Assembly: GCA_907163375.1 (NCBI GenBank)
Contig: CAJQUW010010359.1
Coordinates: forward strand, 124,001 to 188,000
Direction of reading: 5' to 3'
Length of the DNA stretch: 64,000 nt
Source of the DNA: Prostheceraeus crozeri
Lineage: Eukaryota; Platyhelminthes; Polycladida; Euryleptidae
In this document: positions 9,853 through 22,078 of the stretch, piece after piece
Position numbering within the stretch: the first letter of the stretch is position 1
Layout: the number at the start of each line of letters is the position of its first letter
Translations under genes and position numbers: made by a program
The notes under the pieces: generated by a model
The model's input: only the letters and a program-made list of their open reading frames with translations
What the model was told of the DNA's origin: nothing
Database searches by the model: none

Positions 9853-10099
9853 GATTTTTTAATTAGTGTGTATTCTCTTAAAAATTGCTGTCATGACACT
9901 AAATAACACAAATTGTGATGATTAACATTACTCTGACTTCACAAAAACAAACGAAAACAATTGTAATTATCCAAAATACTCTATATTCTCTACCATATAC
10001 ACAGTGTATTCGTGACTTCCCTCATGGTGGGATTAGTTATGATTGAACTTAGCAGAGCACTCACCCAAGCAAAGGCCATGCTTTTCTGGACACGAGCTG
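9853..10099. other. Spacer between integrase fragment and hAT (repeated in each unit)
   Basis: AT-rich with no ORF. It is the left flank of the hAT insertion and ends in the 8-bp target sequence ACGAGCTG (10092-10099). The equivalent stretches in units 2-4 end near 14062, 18025 and 21985. Confidence 0.6.
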
Positions 10100-12547
10100 C
10101 AGGGGTGTAGTGGTAAAAAATTTTGTACCGGAACGCTGATTCCATGAAAATCTTATGTCATATTTGCAAGCAAAAATCTGCAGTTCTTATTCGTTTGAAA
10201 TTTGTATACTTCAATGAAAACAGGAGTAAACTCTGAACAGATGACTGAAACAAATGATATAGTCAAACGTGGTACCAGGACTGCAACTTGCAGCTAATCA
10301 ATGAGCTCAGTTAATGCTGCACGATCGATAACAAAAATGCAATAGCATGTGAATGGTTTAACAAAACTGTCCATGATACGAAGAAAATATAGGCCTATTA
10401 TACAAATTGATATTTCACTAATTCATCTTTCCAAATTGTTTAAACTACATGTATCACAAGGGATAAACAAGGGGGGATTTTCAATGTACGAGTAGACGGA
10501 AGTCGACACATTGCAAAAGACAGCATTTTACAAAAAAACCCACAATGCAGATTCACATGTGTCTTGATGAGTCTCCTTTGCTGATCGTATGCGTTTGTCA
10601 TCTGCGCTCCGGTGGTTTCGCAGCCAACTTCTGGCGTAGTCCGTCGAATTCCACACGCCGAGAGGAGGGCCCTGAATTTTCACAAACATCAGTGATGACA
10701 AATGCGACACAGTCAAACTGGAGCGACAGTCCGTGCTGATGAGGTTCATGGCACTGAATCCTCTCTCACATTCAGCAGTGCTGGAGGGTACAACCTGGAG
10801 TCTGTTTATCACCTTTTGAATTTCGCCAGGTGCTCGTCGCCCGATATTTTCAACGTAGTCGTCGAATGCGTTTGCCGTCAATGCTGGTGGAAGGTGTAGA
10901 CGGTGTGCCAAGGCTCGGATTTCTTCATGCCCGAATCCAGGCTGGATTTCTGTCGGCCAGTTGTCGCTGTTTAGCAGCCGAATTTGTGCCATCAGTTTGT
11001 TTTCGTTGGAGTTCATTCTGGACGACATGGTCTCAATGAGACTGTCCAGAAACTGTTGTCTATTGATTTGGAAGTGCCGTTTGTTCGATGTCAGTTGGAC
11101 ACCCATGTGCACACCTTCTTTGACATCTACCATTGCCTCCAGGGTTTTTGTACCAGGCTTTTCCTTCATTACGCGCAATCTCAGGATGCATCGATGGATC
11201 ATTTTGTCGGCTTTGTCAAGACTGGTTGCTCTCTTTTGCAGCATTTCCGACAGTTCTTTTATTTCGAATAGGGTGTCGTATATGAGAGCCAAGTCTTCCA
11301 AGAACTCTGGTGAAGCCAATTTCGTTGCCAGACCCTTGTAAACATCTCCAGATTGATTCTTGAAATGCTTATGTAGGGCATCGAACGAATGCCAGACGGC
11401 CTGCACTGTTCGGAAAGAGCTGGCAACCCATCGAACTGAGAATATCTTTCCAATTTTCAACATTTGCTTTCCCAGACTTAGAGAGCACTCCTCCAAGGCA
11501 CGAACATTCTTGGGAGACATACTGTAGATAGAATACAACTTTTCTACGAACGCCTGGAAGTGATTGATTGCCTGAATGTTTTTAATGGCATCGCTAACTG
11601 CTAGCTCCAGTCTGTGGTTTAAGCAGTGCCACAGGACAATTTCAGGGAACAGTTGCTTCATCCTTGTGGCAACGCCAGATTTTCTCCCCACCATCACACT
11701 TGCACCGTCGCTGGCAAAGGCCAAGAGGTTTCTCTTGAGGTACTGCTCATCAAATCCATAGGAGGATAGGAGGCAAGTGTTTCTAGGAGCGAATCAAGAA
11801 TAGACTTTGCATCCTGATTTGGGAGTTCTACTAAATCAAGGAAGAAGAATTCCACCACATTCTCTCCAACTTCTGTGTTCAAGTAAATGATAAGAACCGA
11901 CTTGTCGATGAGCGTACTCTCGTCAATCAAAATCGCCAGTTTCGCCTCCTGGCTTTGTATCTGTCGACAAACTTTTGCTTTCATTTCCGCTGCGACATGA
12001 TCAATCATTTGAGTGGCCGTCCATCTTGACCGCAAGCCAATTCCGATGTCGACGCCATTCAACCTTTGCAGCTGTAGTAGATGAGGATGGTCTGAGTAAG
12101 GCCGATCGTTTTTCGCTATGTAGTACGCTGTGCGCAGCACTTTTTCGGTGTGTTGCAACTCTACCGCGTTTAGCTTATCGATCGCTTTATCCATCGTTTT
12201 ACTTCTTGAAGTATCATGTATATTTTCACGTATTTTGTGGGCTTGAGACTGCAAGTGCTCCTTTATCTTCTTTCGTAAAGAAGACAGCTGCTGCCGACGC
12301 TCTTTGCCATTGAACGTCACTTCCGAATTGGCCCATGCCTTCGAAACACCAGGGCCTCGAATTTGATGACCTCCCATATGACCAATACTCTGGCAGACCG
12401 AACAGCCTAATTTGCCATCTTGGCATATCAACCATGGATAGGCCTTCACCTTCTCTTCCCACATCTCAGCCGAATAAACATTTGGCCATGATGATGATGT
12501 ATCAACGCAAGTGGAGGCGGCAGTTGAGGCACTCGAGACAGGGTTCT
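10100..12547 (-). mobile_element. hAT transposon, 5' end missing (unit 1)
   Basis: The terminus CAGGGGTGTAGTGGTAAAA at 10100 is a hAT-type end and is preceded by ACGAGCTG. About 430 bp of non-coding sequence separate it from the transposase frames (10528-12464, minus). The matching upstream end is absent: at 12547 the sequence changes to the RING gene. Copies in units 2 and 3 are cut at the same base. With one terminus missing, these copies should not be mobile. Confidence 0.9.
10528..12464 (-). pseudogene. hAT transposase (KIAA1586-like type), frameshifted (unit 1)
   Basis: Two overlapping frames make one transposase. The N-terminal 256 residues (12464-11694) have a Cys-rich DNA-binding start (CQDGKLGCSVCQSIGHMGGH) and the first catalytic Asp (LAILIDEST). 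The C-terminal 398 residues (11724-10528) have the second Asp (ASDGASVMVG), the WHCLNHRLEL motif, and the closing hAT block with the catalytic Glu (AECERGFSAMNLI). The two are one base out of frame near a TCCTATCCTCCTATGG duplication at about 11755. All units share this shift, so it predates amplification. Otherwise the frame is intact over 1.9 kb. Family naming is from memory of KIAA1586-like and related hAT proteins. Confidence 0.9.
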
Positions 12548-12748
12548 CTTTGGTAGATATTTCTTATAATTTCGATGTTCGACCACTTCAGAATCTTCTA
12601 TGTCTTCACGGCAAATGGGGCACCTCGGATTATTATCTTCTACTATTTCAGTAAAACATTGTTGATGCAGGTAATGAAAACAATGCAGCAAACGACGTGA
12701 GCTGTCCTTCAACATTGTTCGAAGAGCACAGTTATCTGACATCTCCAT
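12446..12748 (-). pseudogene. RING gene 5' part fused to hAT sequence (unit 1/2 junction)
   Basis: The first 67 residues of the RING/HTH protein (to KKYLPK) run in frame into about 33 residues read from the upstream region of the hAT element (RTLSRVPQL…). The zinc-binding residues are retained and the HTH is lost. It is a product of the tandem junction, and expression is unknown. Confidence 0.7.
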
Positions 12749-13440
12749 TGTGGCAGACCTTCAGTATGAAATCATTGACTTTGACTATAAAGGCCACTTA
12801 TAAATTATCTCGGATAACTGTTGTGTCATGAATTTCGCTCTCGAATTAAAGTGATTTCTTCTCAATATAAAACTGACAAAATGGAATTTAATTCGTGTTT
12901 TCTGAAATAGAAATGCTGATTTCTGAAATATAAATGATGGAGTCGCAACTTCAATTCTTATCTGAAATATAAATGATCTAATCAAAAAATTAAGTAACCT
13001 TTTCTTAAATATAAATTGGGTAACTGAAATATAAATGATGATATCTGAATTATAAATGACTAATTCTCAATGATGATATATAAATGCTGAATTCTTGAAA
13101 ATAAGTGATTTATTCTGAAATATTTTCTATTGTCTTAAATATAAGAATTGAAAGATCAAATATATGTGATGAACGCTGAAATTAAAGTGACCAATTCTTA
13201 AGTGATAAAAAAGAAGTGATCAATTAGAAACTGTTTTGAATAAATCTGAAATTAAAATGACATATTCGCATAAAGGAATGATGAAGTCGCAAATATAAAT
13301 TCAGAGTTCTGAACTTAACATGGAAATAGTGTAGTTGCTATTGGAGTTTTTATCTGATTTCTGAGCCTATACATGCATTCAATTTGGGATGAATAGAAAC
13401 ATGTACAGAATTTCCTGCGGTGCGTGACTTTTGGCCCACC

Positions 13441-13800
13441 CGGTATGATATCCTCGAATATCATACCATCCTTTTTCCCTTTTCCAGAGCCACTTTCAGG
13501 TTTTGTACCGCCCTTTCTGCCTGACCATTACTTGAAGGGTGATAGGGGGCGGAAAATTTCTGATGAATGCATAACTGTTTGCAGAAGGACCGGAACTCGT
13601 CGCTGCTGAAGTTTGTACCGTTGTCCGATACCAGAATTTTTGGCAATCCGTGTTGCACGAAGATGCTTTTCAGTAATCTTATCGTAGCTGAGGCAGTGGT
13701 CGATACCGTTGGCAGAATCTCCAACCACTTGCTGTGAGTGAGCGTCACTTACTACCAGGAACATTTTCCCTTCTACTGGGCCCTGTGTGCCTGTAAAAAT
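13441..13800 (-). pseudogene. Gypsy-B integrase core fragment (unit 2)
   Basis: A copy of 9481-9840 carried by tandem duplication, with the same frameshift. It differs by one noticed base (T for C near 13577), which also changes A to T in the alternative frame. Confidence 0.88.
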
Positions 13801-14490
13801 CCGAAATTTCATGATTTTTTAATTAGTGTGTATTCTCTTAAAAATTGCTGTCATGACACTAAATAACACAAATTGTGATGATTAACATTACTCTGACTTC
13901 ACAAAAACAAACGAAAACAATTGTAATTATCCAAAATACTCTATATTCTCTACCATATACAACACAGTGTATTCGTGACTTCCCTCATGGTGGGATTAGT
14001 TATGATTGAACTTAGCAAAGCACTCACCCAAGCAAAGGCCATGCTTTTCTGGACACGAGCTGCAGGGGTGTAGTGGTAAAAAATTTTGTACCGGAACGCT
14101 GATTCCATGAAAATCTTATGTCATATTTGCAAGCAAAAATCTGCAGTTCTTATTCGTTTGAAATTTGTATACTTCAATGAAAACAGGAGTAAACTCTGAA
14201 CAGATGACTGAAACAAATGATATAGTCAAACGTGGTACCAGGACTGCAACTTGCAGCTAATCAATGAGCTCAGTTAATGCTGCACGATCGATAACAAAAA
14301 TGCAATAGCATGTGAATGGTTTAACAAAACTGTCCATGATACGAAGAAAATATAGGCCTATTATACAAATTGATATTTCACTAATTCATCTTTCCAAATT
14401 GTTTAAACTACATGTATCACAAGGGATAAACAAGGGGGGATTTTCAATGTACGAGTAGACGGAAGTCGACACATTGCAAAAGACAGCATT

Positions 14491-16427
14491 TTACAAAAAA
14501 ACCCACAATGCAGATTCACATGTGTCTTGATGAGTCTCCTTTGCTGATCGTATGCGTTTGTCATCTGCGCTCCGGTGGTTTCGCAGCCAACTTCTGGCGT
14601 AGTCCGTCGAATTCCACACGCCGAGAGGAGGGCCCTGAATTTTCACAAACATCAGTGATGACAAATGCGACACAGTCAAACTGGAGCGACAGTCCGTGCT
14701 GATGAGGTTCATGGCACTGAATCCTCTCTCACATTCAGCAGTGCTGGAGGGTACAACCTGGAGTCTGTTTATCACCTTTTGAATTTCGCCAGGTGCTCGT
14801 CGCCCGATATTTTCAACGTAGTCGTCGAATGCGTTTGCCGTCAATGCTGGTGGAAGGTGTAGACGGTGTGCCAAGGCTCGGATTTCTTCATGCCCGAATC
14901 CAGGCTGGATTTCTGTCGGCCAGTTGTCGCTGTTTAGCAGCCGAATTTGTGCCATCAGTTTGTTTTCGTTGGAGTTCATTCTGGACGACATGGTCTCAAT
15001 GAGACTGTCCAGAAACTGTTGTCTATTGATTTGGAAGTGCCGTTTGTTCGATGTCAGTTGGACACCCATGTGCACACCTTCTTTGACATCTACCATTGCC
15101 TCCAGGGTTTTTGTACCAGGCTTTTCCTTCATTACGCGCAATCTCAGGATGCATCGATGGATCATTTTGTCGGCTTTGTCAAGACTGGTTGCTCTCTTTT
15201 GCAGCATTTCCGACAGTTCTTTTATTTCGAATAGGGTGTCGTATATGAGAGCCAAGTCTTCCAAGAACTCTGGTGAAGCCAATTTCGTTGCCAGACCCTT
15301 GTAAACATCTCCAGATTGATTCTTGAAATGCTTATGTAGGGCATCGAACGAATGCCAGACGGCCTGCACTGTTCGGAAAGAGCTGGCAACCCATCGAACT
15401 GAGAATATCTTTCCAATTTTCAACATTTGCTTTCCCAGACTTAGAGAGCACTCCTCCAAGGCACGAACATTCTTGGGAGACATACTGTAGATAGAATACA
15501 ACTTTTCTACGAACGCCTGGAAGTGATTGATTGCCTGAATGTTTTTAATGGCATCGCTAACTGCTAGCTCCAGTCTGTGGTTTAAGCAGTGCCACAGGAC
15601 AATTTCAGGGAACAGTTGCTTCATCCTTGTGGCAACGCCAGATTTTCTCCCCACCATCACACTTGCACCGTCGCTGGCAAAGGCCAAGAGGTTTCTCTTG
15701 AGGTACTGCTCATCAAATCCATAGGAGGATAGGAGGCAAGTGTTTCTAGGAGCGAATCAAGAATAGACTTTGCATCCTGATTTGGGAGTTCTACCAAATC
15801 AAGGAAGAAGAATTCCACCACATTCTCTCCAACTTCTGTGTTCAAGTAAATGATAAGAACCGACTTGTCGATGAGCGTACTCTCGTCAATCAAAATCGCC
15901 AGTTTCGCCTCCTGGCTTTGTATCTGTCGACAAACTTTTGCTTTCATTTCCGCTGCGACATGATCAATCATTTGAGTGGCCGTCCATCTTGACCGCAAGC
16001 CAATTCCGATGTCGACGCCATTCAATCTTTGCAGCTGTAGTAGATGAGGATGGTCTGAGTAAGGCCGATCGTTTTTCGCTATGTAGTACGCTGTGCGCAG
16101 AACTTTTTCGGTGTGTTGCAACTCTACCGCGTTTAGCTTATCGATCGATTTATCCATCGTTTTACTTCTTGAAGTATCATGTATATTTTCACGTATTTTG
16201 TGGGCTTGAGACTCCAAGTGCTCCTTTATCTTCTTTCGTAAAGAAGACAGCTGCTGCCGACGCTCTTTGCCATTAAACGTCACTTCCGAATTGGCCCATG
16301 CCTTCGAAACACCAGGGCCTCGAATTTGATGACCTCCCATATGACCAATACTCTGGCAGACCGAACAGCCTAATTTGCCATCTTGGCATATCAACCATGG
16401 ATAGGCCTTCACCTTCTCTTCCCACAT
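14491..16427 (-). pseudogene. hAT transposase, frameshifted (unit 2)
   Basis: Same two-frame structure as the unit 1 copy (16427-15657 and 15687-14491), with the same frameshift. The N-terminal part carries E for Q in EHLESQAH and S for A in MDKSIDK. Confidence 0.9.
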
Positions 16428-16711
16428 CTCAGCCGAATAAACATTTGGCCATGATGATGATGTATCAACGCAAGTGGAGGCGGCAGTTGAGGCACTCGAG
16501 ACAGGGTTCTCTTTGGTAGATATTTCTTATAATTTCGATGTTCGACCACTTCAGAATCTTCTATGTCTTCACGGCAAATGGGGCACCTCGGATTATTATC
16601 TTCTACTATTTCAGTAAAACATTGTTGATGCAGGTAATGAAAACAATGCAGCAAACGACGTGAGCTGTCCTTCAACATTGTTCGAAGAGCACAGTTATCT
16701 GACATCTCCAT
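16409..16711 (-). pseudogene. RING-hAT junction frame (unit 2/3 junction)
   Basis: Same 100-residue fusion frame as at 12446-12748, with identical protein. Confidence 0.7.
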
Positions 16712-17403
16712 TGTGGCAGACCTTCAGTATGAAATCATTGACTTTGACTATAAAGGCCACTTATAAATTATCTCGGATAACTGTTGTGTCATGAATTTCG
16801 CTCTCGAATTAAAGTGATTTCTTCTCAATATAAAACTGACAAAATGGAATTTAATTCGTGTTTTCTGAAATAGAAATGCTGATTTCTGAAATATAAATGA
16901 TGGAGTCGCAACTTCAATTCTTATCTGAAATATAAATGATCTAATCAAAAAATTAAGTAACCTTTTCTTAAATATAAATTGGGTAACTGAAATATAAATG
17001 ATGATATCTGAATTATAAATGACTAATTCTCAATGATGATATATAAATGCTGAATTCTTGAAAATAAGTGATTTATTCTGAAATATTTTCTATTGTCTTA
17101 AATATAAGAATTGAAAGATCAAATATATGTGATGAACGCTGAAATTAAAGTGACCAATTCTTAAGTGATAAAAAAGAAGTGATCAATTAGAAACTGTTTT
17201 GAATAAATCTGAAATTAAAATGACATATTCGCATAAAGGAATGATGAAGTCGCAAATATAAATTCAGAGTTCTGAACTTAACATGGAAATAGTGTAGTTG
17301 CTATTGGAGTTTTTATCTGATTTCTGAGCCTATACATGCATTCAATTTGGGATGAATAGAAACATGTACAGAATTTCCTGCGGTGCGTGACTTTTGGCCC
17401 ACC

Positions 17404-17763
17404 CGGTATGATATCCTCGAATATCATACCATCCTTTTTCCCTTTTCCAGAGCCACTTTCAGGTTTTGTACCGCCCTTTCTGCCTGACCATTACTTGAAG
17501 GGTGATAGGGGGCGGAAAATTTCTGATGAATGCATAACTGTTTGCAGAAGGACCGGAACTCGTCGCTGCTGAAGTTTGTACCGTTGTCCGATACCAGAAT
17601 TTTTGGCAATCCGTGTTGCACGAAGATGCTTTTCAGTAATCTTATCGTAGCTGAGGCAGTGGTCGATACCGTTGGCAGAATCTCCAACCACTTGCTGTGA
17701 GTGAGCGTCACTTACTACCAGGAACATTTTCCCTTCTACTGGGCCCTGTGTGCCTGTAAAAAT
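17404..17763 (-). pseudogene. Gypsy-B integrase core fragment (unit 3)
   Basis: Identical in the parts compared to the unit 2 copy, with the same frameshift. Confidence 0.88.
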
Positions 17764-18453
17764 CCGAAATTTCATGATTTTTTAATTAGTGTGTATTCTC
17801 TTAAAAATTGCTGTCATGACACTAAATAACACAAATTGTGATGATTAACATTACTCTGACTTCACAAAAACAAACGAAAACAATTGTAATTATCCAAAAT
17901 ACTCTATATTCTCTACCATATACAACACAGTGTATTCGTGACTTCCCTCATGGTGGGATTAGTTATGATTGAACTTAGCAAAGCACTCACCCAAGCAAAG
18001 GCCATGCTTTTCTGGACACGAGCTGCAGGGGTGTAGTGGTAAAAAATTTTGTACCGGAACGCTGATTCCATGAAAATCTTATGTCATATTTGCAAGCAAA
18101 AATCTGCAGTTCTTATTCGTTTGAAATTTGTATACTTCAATGAAAACAGGAGTAAACTCTGAACAGATGACTGAAACAAATGATATAGTCAAACGTGGTA
18201 ACAGGACTGCAACTTGCAGCTAATCAATGAGCTCAGTTAATGCTGCACGATCGATAACAAAAATGCAATAGCATGTGAATGGTTTAACAAAACTGTCCAT
18301 GATACGAAGAAAATATAGGCCTATTATACAAATTGATATTTCACTAATTCATCTTTCCAAATTGTTTAAACTACATGTATCACAAGGGATAAACAAGGGG
18401 GGATTTTCAATGTACGAGTAGACGGAAGTCGACACATTGCAAAAGACAGCATT

Positions 18454-20390
18454 TTACAAAAAAACCCACAATGCAGATTCACATGTGTCTTGATGAGTCT
18501 CCTTTGCTGATCGTATGCGTTTGTCATCTGCGCTCCGGTGGTTTCGCAGCCAACTTCTGGCGTAGTCCGTCGAATTCCACACGCCGAGAGGAGGGCCCTG
18601 AATTTTCACAAACATCAGTGATGACAAATGAGACACAGTCAAACTGGAGCGACAGTCCGTGCTGATGAGGTTCATGGCACTGAATCCTCTCTCACATTCA
18701 GCAGTGCTGGAGGGTACAACCTGGAGTCTGTTTATCACCTTTTGAATTTCGCCAGGTGCTCGTCGCCCGATATTTTCAACGTAGTCGTCGAATGCGTTTG
18801 CCGTCAATGCTGGTGGAAGGTGTAGACGGTGTGCCAAGGCTCGGATTTCTTCATGCCCGAATCCAGGCTGGATTTCTGTCGGCCAGTTGTCGCTGTTTAG
18901 CAGCCGAATTTGTGCCATCAGTTTGTTTTCGTTGGAGTTCATTCTGGACGACATGGTCTCAATGAGACTGTCCAGAAACTGTTGTCTATTGATTTGGAAG
19001 TGCCGTTTGTTCGATGTCAGTTGGACACCCATGTGCACACCTTCTTTGACATCTACCATTGCCTCCAGGGTTTTTGTACCAGGCTTTTCCTTCATTACGC
19101 GCAATCTCAGGATGCATCGATGGATCATTTTGTCGGCTTTGTCAAGACTGGTTGCTCTCTTTTGCAGCATTTCCGACAGTTCTTTTATTTCGAATAGGGT
19201 GTCGTATATGAGAGCCAAGTCTTCCAAGAACTCTGGTGAAGCCAATTTCGTTGCCAGACCCTTGTAAACATCTCCAGATTGATTCTTGAAATGCTTATGT
19301 AGGGCATCGAACGAATGCCAGACGGCCTGCACTGTTCGGAAAGAGCTGGCAACCCATCGAACTGAGAATATCTTTCCAATTTTCAACATTTGCTTTCCCA
19401 GACTTAGAGAGCACTCCTCCAAGGCACGAACATTCTTGGGAGACATACTGTAGATAGAATACAACTTTTCTACGAACGCCTGGAAGTGATTGATTGCCTG
19501 AATGTTTTTAATGGCATCGCTAACTGCTAGCTCCAGTCTGTGGTTTAAGCAGTGCCACAGGACAATTTCAGGGAACAGTTGCTTCATCCTTGTGGCAACG
19601 CCAGATTTTCTCCCCACCATCACACTTGCACCGTCGCTGGCAAAGGCCAAGAGGTTTCTCTTGAGGTACTGCTCATCAAATCCATAGGAGGATAGGAGGC
19701 AAGTGTTTCTAGGAGCGAATCAAGAATAGACTTTGCATCCTGATTTGGGAGTTCTACCAAATCAAGGAAGAAGAATTCCACCACATTCTCTCCAACTTCT
19801 GTGTTCAAGTAAATGATAAGAACCGACTTGTCGATGAGCGTACTCTCGTCAATCAAAATCGCCAGTTTCGCCTCCTGGCTTTGTATCTGTCGACAAACTT
19901 TTGCTTTCATTTCCGCTGCGACATGATCAATCATTTGAGTGGCCGTCCATCTTGACCGCAAGCCAATTCCGATGTCGACGCCATTCAATCTTTGCAGCTG
20001 TAGTAGATGAGGATGGTCTGAGTAAGGCCGATCGTTTTTCGCTATGTAGTACGCTGTGCGCAGAACTTTTTCGGTGTGTTGCAACTCTACCGCGTTTAGC
20101 TTATCGATCGATTTATCCATCGTTTTACTTCTTGAAGTATCATGTATATTTTCACGTATTTTGTGGGCTTGAGACTCCAAGTGCTCCTTTATCTTCTTTC
20201 GTAAAGAAGACAGCTGCTGCCGACGCTCTTTGCCATTAAACGTCACTTCCGAATTGGCCCATGCCTTCGAAACACCAGGGCCTCGAATTTGATGACCTCC
20301 CATATGACCAATACTCTGGCAGACCGAACAGCCTAATTTGCCATCTTGGCATATCAACCATGGATAGGCCTTCACCTTCTCTTCCCACAT
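18454..20390 (-). pseudogene. hAT transposase, frameshifted (unit 3)
   Basis: Same two-frame structure (20390-19620 and 19650-18454). Protein sequence in both frames is the same as in unit 2. Confidence 0.9.
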
Positions 20391-20674
20391 CTCAGCCGAA
20401 TAAACATTTGGCCATGATGATGATGTATCAACGCAAGTGGAGGCGGCAGTTGAGGCACTCGAGACAGGGTTCTCTTTGGTAGATATTTCTTATAATTTCG
20501 ATGTTCGACCACTTCAGAATCTTCTATGTCTTCACGGCAAATGGGGCACCTCGGATTATTATCTTCTACTATTTCAGTAAAACATTGTTGATGCAGGTAA
20601 TGAAAACAATGCAGCAAACGACGTGAGCTGTCCTTCAACATTGTTCGAAGAGCACAGTTATCTGACATCTCCAT
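20372..20674 (-). pseudogene. RING-hAT junction frame (unit 3/4 junction)
   Basis: Third copy of the same fusion frame, with identical protein. Confidence 0.7.
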
Positions 20675-21985
20675 TGTGGCAGACCTTCAGTATGAAATCA
20701 TTGACTTTGACTATAAAGGCCACTTATAAATTATCTCGGATAACTGTTGTGTCATGAATTTCGCTCTCGAATTAAAGTGATTTCTTCTCAATATAAAACT
20801 GACAAAATGGAATTTAATTCGTGTTTTCTGAAATAGAAATGCTGATTTCTGAAATATAAATGATGGAGTCGCAACTTCAATTCTTATCTGAAATATAAAT
20901 GATCTAATCAAAAAATTAAGTAACCTTTTCTTAAATATAAATTGGGTAACTGAAATATAAATGATGATATCTGAATTATAAATGATTAATTCTGAATGAT
21001 GATATATAAATGCTGAATTCTTGAAAATAAGTGATTTATTCTGAAATATTTTCTATTGTCTTAAATATAAGAATTGAAAGATCAAATATATGTGATGAAC
21101 GCTGAAATTAAAGTGACCAATTCTTAAGTGATAAAAAAGAAGTGATCAATTAGAAACTGTTTTGAATAAATCTGAAATTAAAATGACATATTCGCATAAA
21201 GGAATGATGAAGTCGCAAATATAAATTCAGAGTTCTGAACTTAACATGGAAATAGTGTAGTTGCTATTGGAGTTTTTATCTGATTTCTGAGCCTATACAT
21301 GCATTCAATTTGGGATGAATAGAAACATGTACAGAATTTCCTGCGGTGCGTGACTTTTGGCCCACCCGGTATGATATCCTCGAATATCATACCATCCTTT
21401 TTCCCTTTTCCAGAGCCACTTTCAGGTTTTGTACCGCCCTTTCTGCCTGACCATTACTTGAAGGGTGATAGGGGGCGGAAAATTTCTGATGAATGCATAA
21501 CTGTTTGCAGAAGGACCGGAACTCGTCGCTGCTGAAGTTTGTACCGTTGTCCGATACCAGAATTTTTGGCAATCCGTGTTGCACGAAGATGCTTTTCAGT
21601 AATCTTATCGTAGCTGAGGCAGTGGTCGATACCGTTGGCAGAATCTCCAACCACTTGCTGTGAGTGAGCGTCACTTACTACCAGGAACATTTTCCCTTCT
21701 ACTGGGCCCTGTGTGCCTGTAAAAATCCGAAATTTCATGATTTTTTAATTAGTGTGTATTCTCTTAAAAATTGCTGTCATGACACTAAATAACACAAATT
21801 GTGATGATTAACATTACTCTGACTTCACAAAAACAAACGAAAACAATTGTAATTATCCAAAATACTCTATATTCTCTACCATATACACAGTGTATTCGTG
21901 ACTTCCCTCATGGTGGGATTAGTTATGATTGAACTTAGCAAAGCACTCACCCAAGCAAAGGCCATGCTTTTCTGGACACGAGCTC
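20474..21985. repeat. Tandem unit 4, lacks the hAT part
   Basis: It follows the other units up to the exact base where the hAT end begins in units 1-3, then passes into unrelated sequence through an 8-bp direct repeat. It lacks the ACA insertion, like unit 1, and has private changes near 20990-21000. Confidence 0.92.
21367..21726 (-). pseudogene. Gypsy-B integrase core fragment (unit 4)
   Basis: Fourth copy of the fragment. It shares the unit 2-3 base at the one position noted above. Confidence 0.88.
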
Positions 21986-21993
21986 ACGAGCTG
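21978..21993. other. Probable hAT excision footprint
   Basis: The sequence reads ACGAGCTC then ACGAGCTG. In units 1-3 the single ACGAGCTG is followed at once by the hAT end CAGGGG. Here two 8-bp copies abut with no hAT between, and the inner base of the first is G changed to C. This matches the known hAT footprint, where the 8-bp target duplication remains and bases at the junction are complemented. Confidence 0.75.
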
Positions 21994-22077
21994 CAACAGT
22001 ATCTTGATTCACGTCTTATTCCGCCACTGGAAAGCAAACACGACAGCGCTTTATTGGATTTCTCTTACCATCTGTAG
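21982..22077 (+). pseudogene. hAT transposase C-terminal scrap
   Basis: Plus-strand reading gives AHELQQYLDSRLIPPLES and ALLDFSYHL before a stop at 22075-22077. The pattern (E-L-x-x-Y-L then I-P-P-L-E) resembles the region before the dimerisation block of some hAT transposases. The next block is missing because an A/T palindromic repeat begins at 22079. Short and only moderately certain. Confidence 0.45.
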
Positions 22078-22078
22078 A

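Larger units (their letters stand above)
8588..12547. repeat. Tandem unit 1 (3960 bp)
   Basis: Left to right: 5' part of the RING gene, long arm 8916-9374, mariner end 9459-9479, Gypsy-B integrase core 9481-9840, spacer, hAT 3' end at 10100, and hAT transposase to 12464. Only this unit is joined on its left to the complete RING gene and left arm, so it borders the original locus. It has several private bases compared with units 2-3 (for example C at 9617). Confidence 0.93.
12548..16510. repeat. Tandem unit 2 (3963 bp)
   Basis: Same content as unit 1 without the left arm. It carries the ACA insertion near 13962 and substitutions shared with unit 3, for example giving E for Q and S for A in the hAT N-terminal protein. 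Confidence 0.93.
16511..20473. repeat. Tandem unit 3 (3963 bp)
   Basis: Nearly identical to unit 2. Differences noticed include A for C near 18200 (GGTAACAGG against GGTACCAGG) and GAGACAC against GCGACAC near 18631. Confidence 0.93.
8588..21985. repeat. Tandem array of 3.96-kb units (about 3.4 copies)
   Basis: Head-to-tail units start at 8588, 12548, 16511 and 20474, where sequence after CTTTGGTAGATATTTC recurs. Lengths are 3960, 3963, 3963 and 1512 bp. The 3-bp difference is an extra ACA (near 13962 in unit 2 and at the same place in unit 3) absent from units 1 and 4. Units differ by only scattered substitutions. Each full unit joins the RING gene of the long-arm element to the inside of a hAT element, so the repeat was formed by a rearrangement between those two points. 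Confidence 0.95.

Noticed and set aside
10961-11341. Plus-strand 126-residue frame (and its copies at 14924 and 18887)
   Set aside because: Antisense shadow of the hAT transposase, repeated only because the unit is duplicated.
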